The notes beneath the pieces were generated by a model. The model did not search any database, was not told where the DNA came from, and saw only the letters and a program-made list of their open reading frames with translations. Of a stretch of DNA of 64,000 nucleotides, positions 34,301 to 41,026 are shown one piece after another (within the stretch, counting starts at the first letter, position 1; every line of letters begins with the position of its first letter). Source of the stretch: Streptomyces sp. MJM8645 (lineage in GTDB: Bacteria > Actinomycetota > Actinomycetes > Streptomycetales > Streptomycetaceae); the NCBI RefSeq assembly GCF_001625365.1, contig NZ_LJJF01000001.1:5760501-5824500 (forward strand), given 5' to 3'. A program made the position numbers and the translations under genes.

Positions 34301-34704
34301 TCGCCCACATCGCCGCCCACGCCCCCGCCGACGGCGAGGTCTACCACCTCACCTCGCCGCGCCCCGCCGACCTCGCCGACCTCGCCGAACGGCTCCGGGC
34401 CCGGGGCCACCCGATCGCCGAACTCCCGTACGGTGACTGGGTGCAGGGCCTGGTCCGGTTCGCCGCCGGGCAACCCGCCCACCCCGTCACGCCGTTCGTC
34501 CCGCTGTTCGTCGACCGCGCCCCCGGATCGGCGCTGTCGATCAGCGAGCTGTACTTCCGGCCCGTCTTCCCGCTGTTCGACCGCGCCAACACCAATGCCG
34601 CGCTCGCCGGCAGCGGGATCGACCTGCCCGCCGTCGACGCCGGCCTGCTCGACCACTACCTGGACCGGCTGGCGGCGGAGGGCTTCCTCGGGCCGCCGGC
34701 ATGA
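31369..34704 (+). CDS. Single-module NRPS with N-terminal MbtH-like domain: MbtH-A-T-reductase
   Basis: 1,111 residues from GTG 31369 (GAGG 8 bp upstream). About residues 15-65 look MbtH-like: VVRNDSGQYAIWPGDLTVP then GGW and a distal REWRP. Adenylation domain, about 91-600: LIYTSGTTGTPKG, NAYGVTEAAV, YRTGDAGRW, GRFDDQVKVLGHRVDPAEIE, PLTPAGKVDRR. Carrier domain, about 623-690, with the Ser in FALGGNSLLAMEM. Thioester reductase, about 738-1111: LLTGATGFCGAHLL, NVGGTREI and the catalytic YVESK. There is no condensation domain. It should activate one amino acid and release it as an aldehyde or alcohol. In the A pocket my alignment gives Asp235, Glu239 and Asp278 (GrsA numbering), suggesting a basic substrate such as arginine. 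The next gene overlaps by 4 bp. Confidence 0.9.
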   Translation: MDDAADSAQGVRTDVNSGRHAVVRNDSGQYAIWPGDLTVPGGWHLVYGPAGRDDCRAHVAREWRPPGLGFAGLGSPGERGRGRAAGGGGTVHGLLRSRAAQHPDAVAVAADDATLSYRELDRRSDRLARALRARGVGPEEVVPVCLERGAGLVVAWLGVLKAGAALLPLDPAYPARRLARLVEDSGARVAVTEGGALPGVEPLPVDGVDGVDGAGGPDGAGEPDGAGPDDLAYLIYTSGTTGTPKGVPVTHRALVFTLDRVVHAYGLAPGERVLQLAALGFDTALEQVFATLLAGATLVLGGGRTWAPTELVHRMRGLGLAVADLTPAYWHHVLTLLPSGGPGPEGLRLVVVGGDVVHADDCRSCLDRLPGVRLVNAYGVTEAAVTSTLCEVTPALLDAGGPGGPAAPVPIGRPLPGVRVHVLDARLSPVRPGERGEIHLGGPGLARGYWRAPVATAEAFVPDPYAPVPGERMYRTGDAGRWRADGQLEILGRFDDQVKVLGHRVDPAEIEAALAAHPDVRQARVAADGGDPDGGRALTAYYTLADHADAAAGAGARRDRLRAYLAERLPEYMLPAAFVALDRMPLTPAGKVDRRRLPHAEPRTPGRADAGGTGAAGGGGAGEDAIGQLWAELLGVEDVGPADDFFALGGNSLLAMEMLARARIMLGLDVTRVRALTRALLRDATLRAFAAAVQAARTARAGPSPGPGEAAVDWAAEARLAHPVQQSWSPAPSRAEPAEILLTGATGFCGAHLLHTLLATTRARIHCLVRAPDEEHALERLRAAQQRFLRHDLTDTRVVPLVGDLAAPRLGLTQRQFDGLAGSLDAVHHLGGQVNFLYPYHQLRAPNVGGTREIIRLAGLSRGVPVHYLSTLAVLAGFGAAGVREVTERTPLAHPDRLGVGYVESKWVAEQVLHEAAAAGLPVTVLRTNDVTGDLATGVMNTGTEICALIAYLADSGTCPDVLLPLDFVPADRFARAVAHIAAHAPADGEVYHLTSPRPADLADLAERLRARGHPIAELPYGDWVQGLVRFAAGQPAHPVTPFVPLFVDRAPGSALSISELYFRPVFPLFDRANTNAALAGSGIDLPAVDAGLLDHYLDRLAAEGFLGPPA

Positions 34705-35456
34705 GCCCCTTCGACGGGCTGGACGTCCAACGCGGGCCCGGGGACGGGCCGGTGGCGTTCGGCGCCGGTCTCGGCGCGCCGGACTTGCTGGCGGCGTACC
34801 GCCGCGGCCTGTTCCCGATGCCCGCGGCGGACGAGTACGCCGGCGCCTACAACGAGGCGCGCTACGAACAGGCCGTCGAGGCGGGCGAGGTGATGCTGCT
34901 GCCCGGCGGGGACGACCCGTACGCGCTGGCCTGGTGGTCGCCCGACCCCCGGCCCGTCCTGCCGCCCGACGGCGTCCGGCTCGGCAGCCGCCTCGCCCGG
35001 CGGCTGCGCCACCGGCCGCAGTGGTGGACCAGCGCCGACCGGGCCTTCGGCGAGGTGCTGGCCCGCTGCGCCGAGGGCCGCCAACCAGCCTGGCTGACGG
35101 GTGAGTTGCGGGCCGCACTGGAGCAGCTGCATGTGCTCGGGGCCGCCCACAGCGGCGAGGTGTGGGAGGGCGAGGAACTGATCGGCGGGGTGTTCGGCGT
35201 CGCCGCCGGGCCCGTCCTCAGCCTCGACTCGATGTTCCACCGCCGCCCCGACGCCGCCCGCGTCGCCGTCGCCGACCTCGGGGCGCGCTTCGGCGCGGCC
35301 GGCGGGCGGCTGCTCGACGCCCAGTGGGACAGTCCGCACATCCGCAGCCTCGGCGCCGAGCCGGTACCCCGCTCCCGGTACCTGGCCGAGCTGGCGGCGG
35401 ACGCCGTGGTGGGCCCGCTGCCGGGAGCTCCGCTGCCCGTGGCCCGGCTGGTCTGA
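34701..35456 (+). CDS. Leucyl/phenylalanyl-tRNA transferase homologue, likely peptide-bond former
   Basis: 251 residues; ATG 34701 overlaps the NRPS stop (ATGA), so the two are coupled. The fold follows Aat: AFGAGLGAPDLLAAYRRG, LAWWSPDPRPVL, a Trp in PAWLTGE, HSGEVWEGEELIGGVFGVA and AQWDSPHIRSLGAEPVPRS. Classical Aat moves Leu or Phe from tRNA onto N-terminal Arg/Lys of proteins for degradation. Differences here: about 35 extra residues between LFPMP and WWSPDP, and Asp in LDSMF where E. coli has the active-site Glu (GESMF, Glu156). The Gln of AQW (E. coli Gln188) is kept. Coupled to an A-T-reductase it probably adds Leu/Phe from tRNA to an amino acid on the carrier or to its aldehyde. Confidence 0.88.
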   Translation: MSPFDGLDVQRGPGDGPVAFGAGLGAPDLLAAYRRGLFPMPAADEYAGAYNEARYEQAVEAGEVMLLPGGDDPYALAWWSPDPRPVLPPDGVRLGSRLARRLRHRPQWWTSADRAFGEVLARCAEGRQPAWLTGELRAALEQLHVLGAAHSGEVWEGEELIGGVFGVAAGPVLSLDSMFHRRPDAARVAVADLGARFGAAGGRLLDAQWDSPHIRSLGAEPVPRSRYLAELAADAVVGPLPGAPLPVARLV

Positions 35457-35523
35457 CCTGCGCCTTTTACCCTGCTTGGCCTGTCTTCGACAAACTTATT
35501 CCCCGTCAGTAACATGACGCCGC

Positions 35524-37050
35524 GTGTTCAAAAGCTCCATAGGCAGGGCCCTCGGCCCCGCCCTCCTCACCCTCGCCCTCGCCGGGGTCGCCGCCTGCGG
35601 GCCGACCACCTCCGGCACTCCGCAGGCCGCCGCCGGCACCACCGAAGCGGCCGTCACCACCGGCACGACCACGACCACGGCCGCCGCCGGCGGCCAGGCC
35701 CCGACAGCCCCGGCCGCCGGCACCCCGCGCGCCCGGGCCGCCGCCGCCCCGACCACCGCGGCCGCCACCGCACGGCCGACCGGTGCCGCCGGCGCCGCCG
35801 GTGCGCCGGTCACCGCCGCCCCGGCCGGCGACCGGCAGGCCGCCGTCGCCGCCCCCGCCAAGGACGGCGGCGCGGCCACCCCCGCCGGGCAGAACCTCCA
35901 GCTCACCGCTTACGACCCGGCGGGCGGCACGGCCGTCCTCTCGGCGCCACCGGCCGCCGGGCCCACCGCGACCGCCGGCGCGACGCCGACCCCCGCCCCC
36001 GCCGTCCAGCCCGGGCAGCTCATCGCCAGCCCGCCCACCGCCGCCGCGCCCCAGGGCGCGCTGGTCGCCGTCACCGGCGTCCGCCCCGGCGCGGGCGCCA
36101 GCCTCAACCTGACCACCCGCCCCGCCACCCTCGCCGAACTCCTCGGCGGCACCGAGGCCGACGGCCAGGTGCCCGTCGACCCGCACGGCATCACCGTCAC
36201 CCCGCTGGTCAAGGACCTCAAGGCCGTCGTCGGTGCGGACGGCGGCGGCGTGAAGGCCGACGCCTCCGGCACCCTGGAGGTCGACGTCAAGGCCCCCGTC
36301 CCGCTGCCCGACGGCGCGAGCGTGGACGCCTCCGGCTCCCTCCAGCTGCACCCGGCCGTCCACTTCGCCTACCACGGCGCCGCCGCCGGCAGCCCGCGCA
36401 CGGCCTCCATCGGCTTCGACCTCGGCGCCCACGCCCAGTGGAAGGTCACCGGCGACGTCGCGCGCAGCACGGGCGCCGCGCCCGTCCGGCTGCCCTTCGC
36501 CACGTTGCAGGCCAGCCCGGTTCTCACCGTCGCCGGACTGCCCGTCGTGGTCAACCTGAAGCTCACCTGCTACCTGGAGGTCAGCGCCGACGGCCAGGTC
36601 CACCTGGAGGCCGAACAGGAGGCCACCGGCACCTGGGCCGTCCGCGCCGACTACACCGGCGGCAAGGGCTGGACCCCGACCACCGACGCCGACACCAAGG
36701 TCTCCCCGATCCGGGTGCGCCTCACCGGCAAGGCCGGCGTGCGGGCCGCGCTCGGCGCCGAGGTCTCCGTCGGCCTCTACGACACCGTCGGCGTCCAGAC
36801 CACCGTCGCCCCCTACCTGCGGGCCCAGGCCGAGGGCTCACTGACCGTCGACTCCTCCGGCAACCCGCCGCAGGCCCAGGGCAGTTGGTCGCTGGTTGGC
36901 GGCGTCGACCTGACTGGCTCGCTGCTCGCCCACCTCAAGGTCTTCGGCACCCCGGTCATCGAGGGCACGTACCCGCTGCCGCCGTTCCACCGCGAATGGC
37001 CCCTGGCGGCGGGCTCCGCGGCCCTGCCGTCCCCGCGCCCGAGCAGCTGA
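35524..37050 (+). CDS. Lipoprotein with long Ala/Thr-rich linker and beta domain
   Basis: 508 residues from GTG 35524. The signal peptide ends in the lipobox VAAC, with the lipidated Cys at residue 25. Residues 26-170 are Ala/Thr/Pro-rich low complexity, probably a wall-spanning stalk. From about 180 to the end is a strand-rich domain (VHFAYHGAAAGSPRTASIGF, VRLTGKAGVRAALGAEVSV, GSWSLVGGVDLTGSLLAHL). I know no family. It begins 67 bp after the Aat-like gene with no clear ribosome binding site, so membership in the peptide operon is possible but unproven. Confidence 0.75.
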   Translation: MFKSSIGRALGPALLTLALAGVAACGPTTSGTPQAAAGTTEAAVTTGTTTTTAAAGGQAPTAPAAGTPRARAAAAPTTAAATARPTGAAGAAGAPVTAAPAGDRQAAVAAPAKDGGAATPAGQNLQLTAYDPAGGTAVLSAPPAAGPTATAGATPTPAPAVQPGQLIASPPTAAAPQGALVAVTGVRPGAGASLNLTTRPATLAELLGGTEADGQVPVDPHGITVTPLVKDLKAVVGADGGGVKADASGTLEVDVKAPVPLPDGASVDASGSLQLHPAVHFAYHGAAAGSPRTASIGFDLGAHAQWKVTGDVARSTGAAPVRLPFATLQASPVLTVAGLPVVVNLKLTCYLEVSADGQVHLEAEQEATGTWAVRADYTGGKGWTPTTDADTKVSPIRVRLTGKAGVRAALGAEVSVGLYDTVGVQTTVAPYLRAQAEGSLTVDSSGNPPQAQGSWSLVGGVDLTGSLLAHLKVFGTPVIEGTYPLPPFHREWPLAAGSAALPSPRPSS

Positions 37051-37194
37051 CCCGGGCGCGCCCCGGGCTCGGGGTCCGGTTACTGCTCGGGCGGTACGCC
37101 GGGCAGCGGTGCTACTGCTCCTGACGTACTTCTGACGTACCGGCAGTTCGTGTCCCAGGGCGATGATCCGGTGCCGGCGCGCTGGAAGGCTGAC

Positions 37195-37227
37195 GCGCAG
37201 GAAGTCGGCCTGACCGACTTCCTGCGC
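37195..37227 (+). terminator. Strong hairpin between lipoprotein and aminopeptidase-like genes
   Basis: Perfect 14-bp stem (37195-37208 with 37214-37227), loop CCTGA. It is 145 bp after the lipoprotein stop and only 29 bp before the next start, so it is either a late terminator or a leader hairpin of the downstream gene. Confidence 0.65.
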
Positions 37228-37256
37228 ATCCGCACCCATCACCGCCAGGAGACCGC

Positions 37257-38111
37257 ATGACCACCCCCAAGGCCCTGCGCCGCGTCGCGGCCGCGGGCCT
37301 CGCCCTGACCGCCTGCCTCGCCACGGCGCCCGCCGCCACGGCCGCCGCCGCCGAGCGCGACGACGGCCCCGCGAGCGCCGCAGCCGGACTCGACCGCTAC
37401 CACCACCAGCGCCTCGACTGGCGCAGCTGCGTCCTGGGCCCCGACGACGAGGTGGGCCGCGTCGTCGCGGCGGCCGAGCGGGAGCCGCTCACCGTCGGCA
37501 CCGCCCCCGACGACTTCCGGCTCGACGGCAGCCAGGTGCCCGCCCTGCTGTTCGCCGGGCTCGCGAGCGACCTCGACCCGGCGCGGGCGGGCCTCGCCGA
37601 GCAACTGTCCGTCCTGGCCAAGGCCGCCGACGGGCAGCCCACCCGGGTGTCGCCCGGCTTCGCCGCCTTCCTGCGGGAGGCGTTCACCAGCGCGGGTTCG
37701 GCCACCGGCAGCGTGCAGACCGCCATCCTGTGCGGGGACGTGGCCGCCCCGCGCGACCCCGAGCGGTACTGGCGCGACATCGAGCGCGGCCGCGCCGCCC
37801 ACCCGCTGTTCAGCCCGATGACCGAGAACATCACCCCGTGCGCGTTCTGGGACGCCCCGCGCGAGGAGCCGACCCAGGTCCGGCGCGACACCGCGGCCCT
37901 GCTCGTGGCCGCCAGCGGCGACCCGCGCACCCCGTACCGGGGCAGCGTCGCCCTGCACGGCATGCTGCCCAGCTCCCGGCTGGTCACCCTCGACGGCGCC
38001 TTCCAGCACACCGGCTTCGGCGTCTACGGCAACGCCTGCGTCGACGACTCGGTGAACACCTACCTGGCCACCGGCCGCCTCCCGGGCAAGGACCGCACCT
38101 GCGCCAAGTAG
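37257..38111 (+). CDS. Shortened tripeptidyl-aminopeptidase-like protein lacking the nucleophile region
   Basis: 284 residues, ATG 37257 with AGGAG upstream, signal peptide about 1-32. The start of the mature part (RYHHQRLDWRSC) matches Streptomyces Tap/SlpD/SlpE aminopeptidases and the C-terminal two thirds match their lid and end (VQTAILCGDVAAPRDPERYW, PLFSPMTENITPCAFW, ASGDPRTPYRGS, FQHTGFGVYGNACVD). The roughly 200 residues between, which hold the GGPG oxyanion segment and GxSxG nucleophile, are absent although the frame is intact. Family members are about 500 residues. The Asp and His of the triad remain but no serine elbow is seen, so it is probably an inactive in-frame deletion derivative. 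Confidence 0.85.
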   Translation: MTTPKALRRVAAAGLALTACLATAPAATAAAAERDDGPASAAAGLDRYHHQRLDWRSCVLGPDDEVGRVVAAAEREPLTVGTAPDDFRLDGSQVPALLFAGLASDLDPARAGLAEQLSVLAKAADGQPTRVSPGFAAFLREAFTSAGSATGSVQTAILCGDVAAPRDPERYWRDIERGRAAHPLFSPMTENITPCAFWDAPREEPTQVRRDTAALLVAASGDPRTPYRGSVALHGMLPSSRLVTLDGAFQHTGFGVYGNACVDDSVNTYLATGRLPGKDRTCAK

Positions 38112-38201
38112 GCCTCGCGGGCCTTCCGGCCTTCCGGCCTTCCCGGACGGGCCGACGTCCCTGAACGGGACGGAGGCACCTGGCCCTTCCCCGCCCGCCG
38201 G

Positions 38202-39170
38202 TCAGATCCAGTTCCGGTCGCGGGCCGCCAGCGCGGCCTGGAACCGGTTCGGCGCACCGAGCCGGCGCATCAGCGCCGCGACGTGGCCGCGGTAGGTGCG
38301 CAGCGACATGTCCAGGGCGCGTGCCCCTGCCTCGTCCTTGTCGACGCCGGCCATGGTCCGCAGGACCGCCCGCTCGATCTCGCTCGGCAGCCCCTCCCCG
38401 ACGCCGCAGGACTGCGACCAGCGGCGCTCGAACAGGGCCAGCAGGTGCGACAGCAGGCCGGGCTGGCGGATGACCAGGGCGCCCCGGGTGATGTCGTGCG
38501 GGTCGGTCGCGACCAGGGCGGTCCGCCGGTCGAAGATCACCATCCGTTCGAGCGGGTCGGCCGTGCCGCGCACCTGGGCGCCCTGTTCGGTGAGTTCGGT
38601 CGCGAAACGGTTGATCCGGCGGCAGTCGAGCGCGCTGGAGTGCAGGATGGTCCGCATCCGCAGGCCCCGTCGCAGGTACTTCAGGTCGGAGGTGCGGACG
38701 GAGTCGAGTGCGGCGGAGATGATCGGCCCCGGGTGGGTGGTCAGTCGTTCCTCGCGGGCGAAGAACGACAACTCGTCGACGCAGGCGATCACTTGGTCGA
38801 TGCCATCGATGTACTGGAGGTCGCCGACCGGCCCCCGCAGCCCCGCCCGCTGGTCCTCCAGCAGGCCGTCCACCAGATGGCGCGCGGAGACGACCTGCCG
38901 GATCTCGTCCTGGAGCCCGTCGAGCCGGCGCCGGGCCAGTCGTTCGACGGCGGCTTTCGGGTCGACGCCGCTGAAGGCGTGGCGGTCGCCCGTGGCGATC
39001 GCCAGGCCCAGCTCCCGGAGTCGGGTGACGGCCGCCCCGGCGGTGTCGCGGTCGAGCCCGCAGCCGAGGGCGATCGGGGTCAGTCCGATGTCGGGCGAGC
39101 GCAGGAGCAGCCGGTAGACCGACTCCTCCTGGGCGTTCACGCCCAGTACCGCCAGTGCGTTGCCTTCCAC
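38202..39170 (-). CDS. TrmB/LuxR-type transcriptional regulator
   Basis: 322 residues from GTG 39170 (GAGGG 7 bp upstream). Two DNA-binding regions: an N-terminal TrmB-like winged helix (EESVYRLLLRSPDIGLTPIA, AVTRLRELGLA) and a C-terminal LuxR-type helix-turn-helix (VDKDEAGARALDMSLRTYRG, HVAALMRRLGAPNRFQAAL). The centre (about 110-240) resembles the phospholipase D-like sensor region of such regulators (MRTILHSSALDCRRINRFAT). This architecture is common in streptomycetes, often near specialised metabolism genes. Convergent with the aminopeptidase-like gene and divergent from the surface protein at 39593. Confidence 0.85.
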   Translation of the reverse strand: MEGNALAVLGVNAQEESVYRLLLRSPDIGLTPIALGCGLDRDTAGAAVTRLRELGLAIATGDRHAFSGVDPKAAVERLARRRLDGLQDEIRQVVSARHLVDGLLEDQRAGLRGPVGDLQYIDGIDQVIACVDELSFFAREERLTTHPGPIISAALDSVRTSDLKYLRRGLRMRTILHSSALDCRRINRFATELTEQGAQVRGTADPLERMVIFDRRTALVATDPHDITRGALVIRQPGLLSHLLALFERRWSQSCGVGEGLPSEIERAVLRTMAGVDKDEAGARALDMSLRTYRGHVAALMRRLGAPNRFQAALAARDRNWI

Positions 39171-39592
39171 GCGGATGCCCTCGGGGATGTCGAAGCGAAG
39201 ACGGCGGCCCGGATCGGGCCGCCGCAGGACAGTGATCGTCTAACAGTCGCCGGGGGCTCCCCAGGGACCTTCGCCCCGAACGGACGGGACCAACGTCTCG
39301 GGGCCCGCAGGAAGTTGCACCTGGGGCGTGCAGGCAGTGCCGCCGGGATCGGGCCCCGGGCCGGCCCGGTCACCGGTAGGTTCGTTCGTGTCCGTAGGGA
39401 CAAGCCCGACGGGGGACACCGCAGTTGCGGCTGTCGGGTGCAGGACGCCGGGCCGCCGGAGCGGGAGGGGGACTCCGGCGGCCCGGCCGCCCGGGTCCGC
39501 GCTTCGTACGGCGCGCCATAGGCCGGGCCTATGGCGCCATAGGGCGGCCACTCCCACCCGGTTCCGGAGCTCACATAGGAGAAGAAGCAGCA
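39171..39592. other. Divergent intergenic region with strong palindrome
   Basis: 422 bp between the LuxR-type regulator and the LAxTG surface protein. No gene is supported. The last 80 bp contain the palindrome at 39513-39537 and its direct-repeat extension, followed by the ribosome binding site AGGAGAAG of the surface protein. Confidence 0.55.
39513..39543. promoter_or_regulatory. 12-bp-arm palindrome with 21-bp-spaced direct repeat
   Basis: GCGCCATAGGCC (39513-39524) and GGCCTATGGCGC (39526-39537) are perfect inverted arms around one base. The core GCGCCATAGG recurs at 39534-39543, exactly 21 bp from the first copy, so two sites lie on the same DNA face. It ends 49 bp before the surface-protein start. 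Confidence 0.6.
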
Positions 39593-40936
39593 GTGAAGTG
39601 GACATGTGCGATCCGCGCGGCAGCCGTCGTGCTCTCGACCGCGGTGCTGGCGGTCGGCGGGCTCGCGCCGACGGGGGCGGCCGGATCGGGGGGCGGCTCC
39701 GGCGGTGCCTGCGCCGGGGTCGACACCGGTGTGACCGTGACGGGGGAATCCGACGTCATCCAGGGCCGTACCGTCGAGCTGAGCGATGACGAGGGCGACC
39801 GGATGTTCGGCGGGCTGTTCGAGATGGTGACCGATAAGGCGGTCCACCTGTCCGGATACTCGCTCGACGCCCGGTCCGAGCTGAAGGACGACGCGGTCTA
39901 CCGCGAGACCGGCCCGTCCGAGGCGCCCCTGCTGAAGGGCGATCCCGAAGCGGGGAAGGTCAACTGGATCCTGCGCAACGGGTACCCGAGGGCCTCCGCG
40001 AGTGAGCTCGGCGCACTGGTCGGCGGCGAGCTCTCCGAGGCGGGGGCGGGCGGCGCGACCCAGGCCGCCATCTGGCGCATCACGAACCACGTCAAGGGGG
40101 TCCTCCCGGGCGACCCGGTCGCCACCAGGCTCGTGGACTACCTGGTGTCGCACGCCGAGGACGTCGAGGAGCCCGCCGCCCCGCTCGCCCTCGCCCCCGG
40201 TGCCGTGACCGGGGCCGCGGGATCTCCGCTCGGGCCGATCGCGGTCACCTCCACCGGCGGTCCGGTCGGCGCGTCCCTCGGCCCGGCGGCGGGCGCGGTC
40301 CTGACCGACCGTGCCGGAAACGTCCGCTCCGACGACTGCGGCTCCCTCACCGAGCCCGCCGCGAACGGCGACGCGCTCTTCGTGAGGGCCCCGGCCGGTG
40401 CACGGTCGGGCAGCGCGACCGTCTCGGCGACGGCGTCGCTCCCGGCCGTGGCGGGCCGGGCGCTCCTCAGCTCCGGCAGCAAGCCGCTGATCCTCGTGGG
40501 CGGTGGTCGGATTCCCGTCGGTGCGAGTGCGCGGGTGAGCTGGACGGCGGCGGACGCCTCGCCCTCGCCCACTGCCACCCCGAGCGCCACCCCGAGCGCC
40601 TCGGCGAGCGCGAGCGCGAGTCCGAGCGAGAGCGCGAGTCCGGGTACGGGTACGGGCCTCGGCGAGTCCGCCGCGTCGACCGCCTCGGGCAGCCCGAGCC
40701 CGAGCCCGACTACGAGCCCGAGCCCGACTACGAGCCCGAGCCCGACTACGAGCCCGAGCCCGACTACGAGCCCGAGCCCGACTACGAGCCCAAGTACGGC
40801 CCCCGGCGGGCCGCTCGCCTCCACCGGGGCGGGTGACGGCGTCCTGTTCGCCGCCGTGGTCGGCCTCGGGCTGCTGCTGGTGGGCGGTGGAGCGGTGCTG
40901 TTCCACGAGCGACGCCGCCGCCGCAACGGCGCCTGA
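39593..40936 (+). CDS. LAxTG-anchored thioester-domain-like surface protein, thioester Cys replaced by Ser
   Basis: 447 residues from GTG 39593 (AGGAGAAG upstream). Signal peptide about 1-32, then a thioester-type (TED) domain to about residue 190 with KVNWILRNGYP and the hallmark TQAAIW (Gln157). The position normally read as YCID reads YSLD: Ser90 (TCG) stands where the Cys that forms the Cys-Gln thioester is expected. A second domain follows to about 325, then a Ser/Pro/Thr stalk with SPSPTT repeats. The end is LASTG (408-412), a helix and RRRRR, a class E sortase signal. TED proteins usually bond covalently to surfaces or hosts; this one cannot make the normal thioester. Confidence 0.87.
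   Translation: MKWTCAIRAAAVVLSTAVLAVGGLAPTGAAGSGGGSGGACAGVDTGVTVTGESDVIQGRTVELSDDEGDRMFGGLFEMVTDKAVHLSGYSLDARSELKDDAVYRETGPSEAPLLKGDPEAGKVNWILRNGYPRASASELGALVGGELSEAGAGGATQAAIWRITNHVKGVLPGDPVATRLVDYLVSHAEDVEEPAAPLALAPGAVTGAAGSPLGPIAVTSTGGPVGASLGPAAGAVLTDRAGNVRSDDCGSLTEPAANGDALFVRAPAGARSGSATVSATASLPAVAGRALLSSGSKPLILVGGGRIPVGASARVSWTAADASPSPTATPSATPSASASASASPSESASPGTGTGLGESAASTASGSPSPSPTTSPSPTTSPSPTTSPSPTTSPSPTTSPSTAPGGPLASTGAGDGVLFAAVVGLGLLLVGGGAVLFHERRRRRNGA
40691..40792. repeat. 18-bp tandem repeat coding the SPSPTT stalk
   Basis: Five near-perfect copies of an 18-bp unit (CCGAGCCCGACTACGAGC) encode repeated six-residue SPSPTT units in the wall-spanning stalk. Confidence 0.85.
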
Positions 40937-41026
40937 GCGCGGTCGCGGGGAGCGGGACGTCGGAGCCGCCGACTTCCCGTTCCCCGCGCCCGCCCGGTTC
41001 GGCCCGATCTCCCCTACTCTTCCTCC

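Noticed and set aside
29365..35118. Open minus-strand frame of about 1,900 codons running through the NRPS and c-di-GMP genes
   Set aside because: Arg/Pro/Gly-rich translation without any family motif; it lies antisense to, or out of frame with, clearly recognised genes and reflects GC-rich third positions.
40691..40792. Repeat array that could be mistaken for a CRISPR or origin iterons
   Set aside because: 18-bp units are contiguous and keep the frame of the surface-protein stalk.
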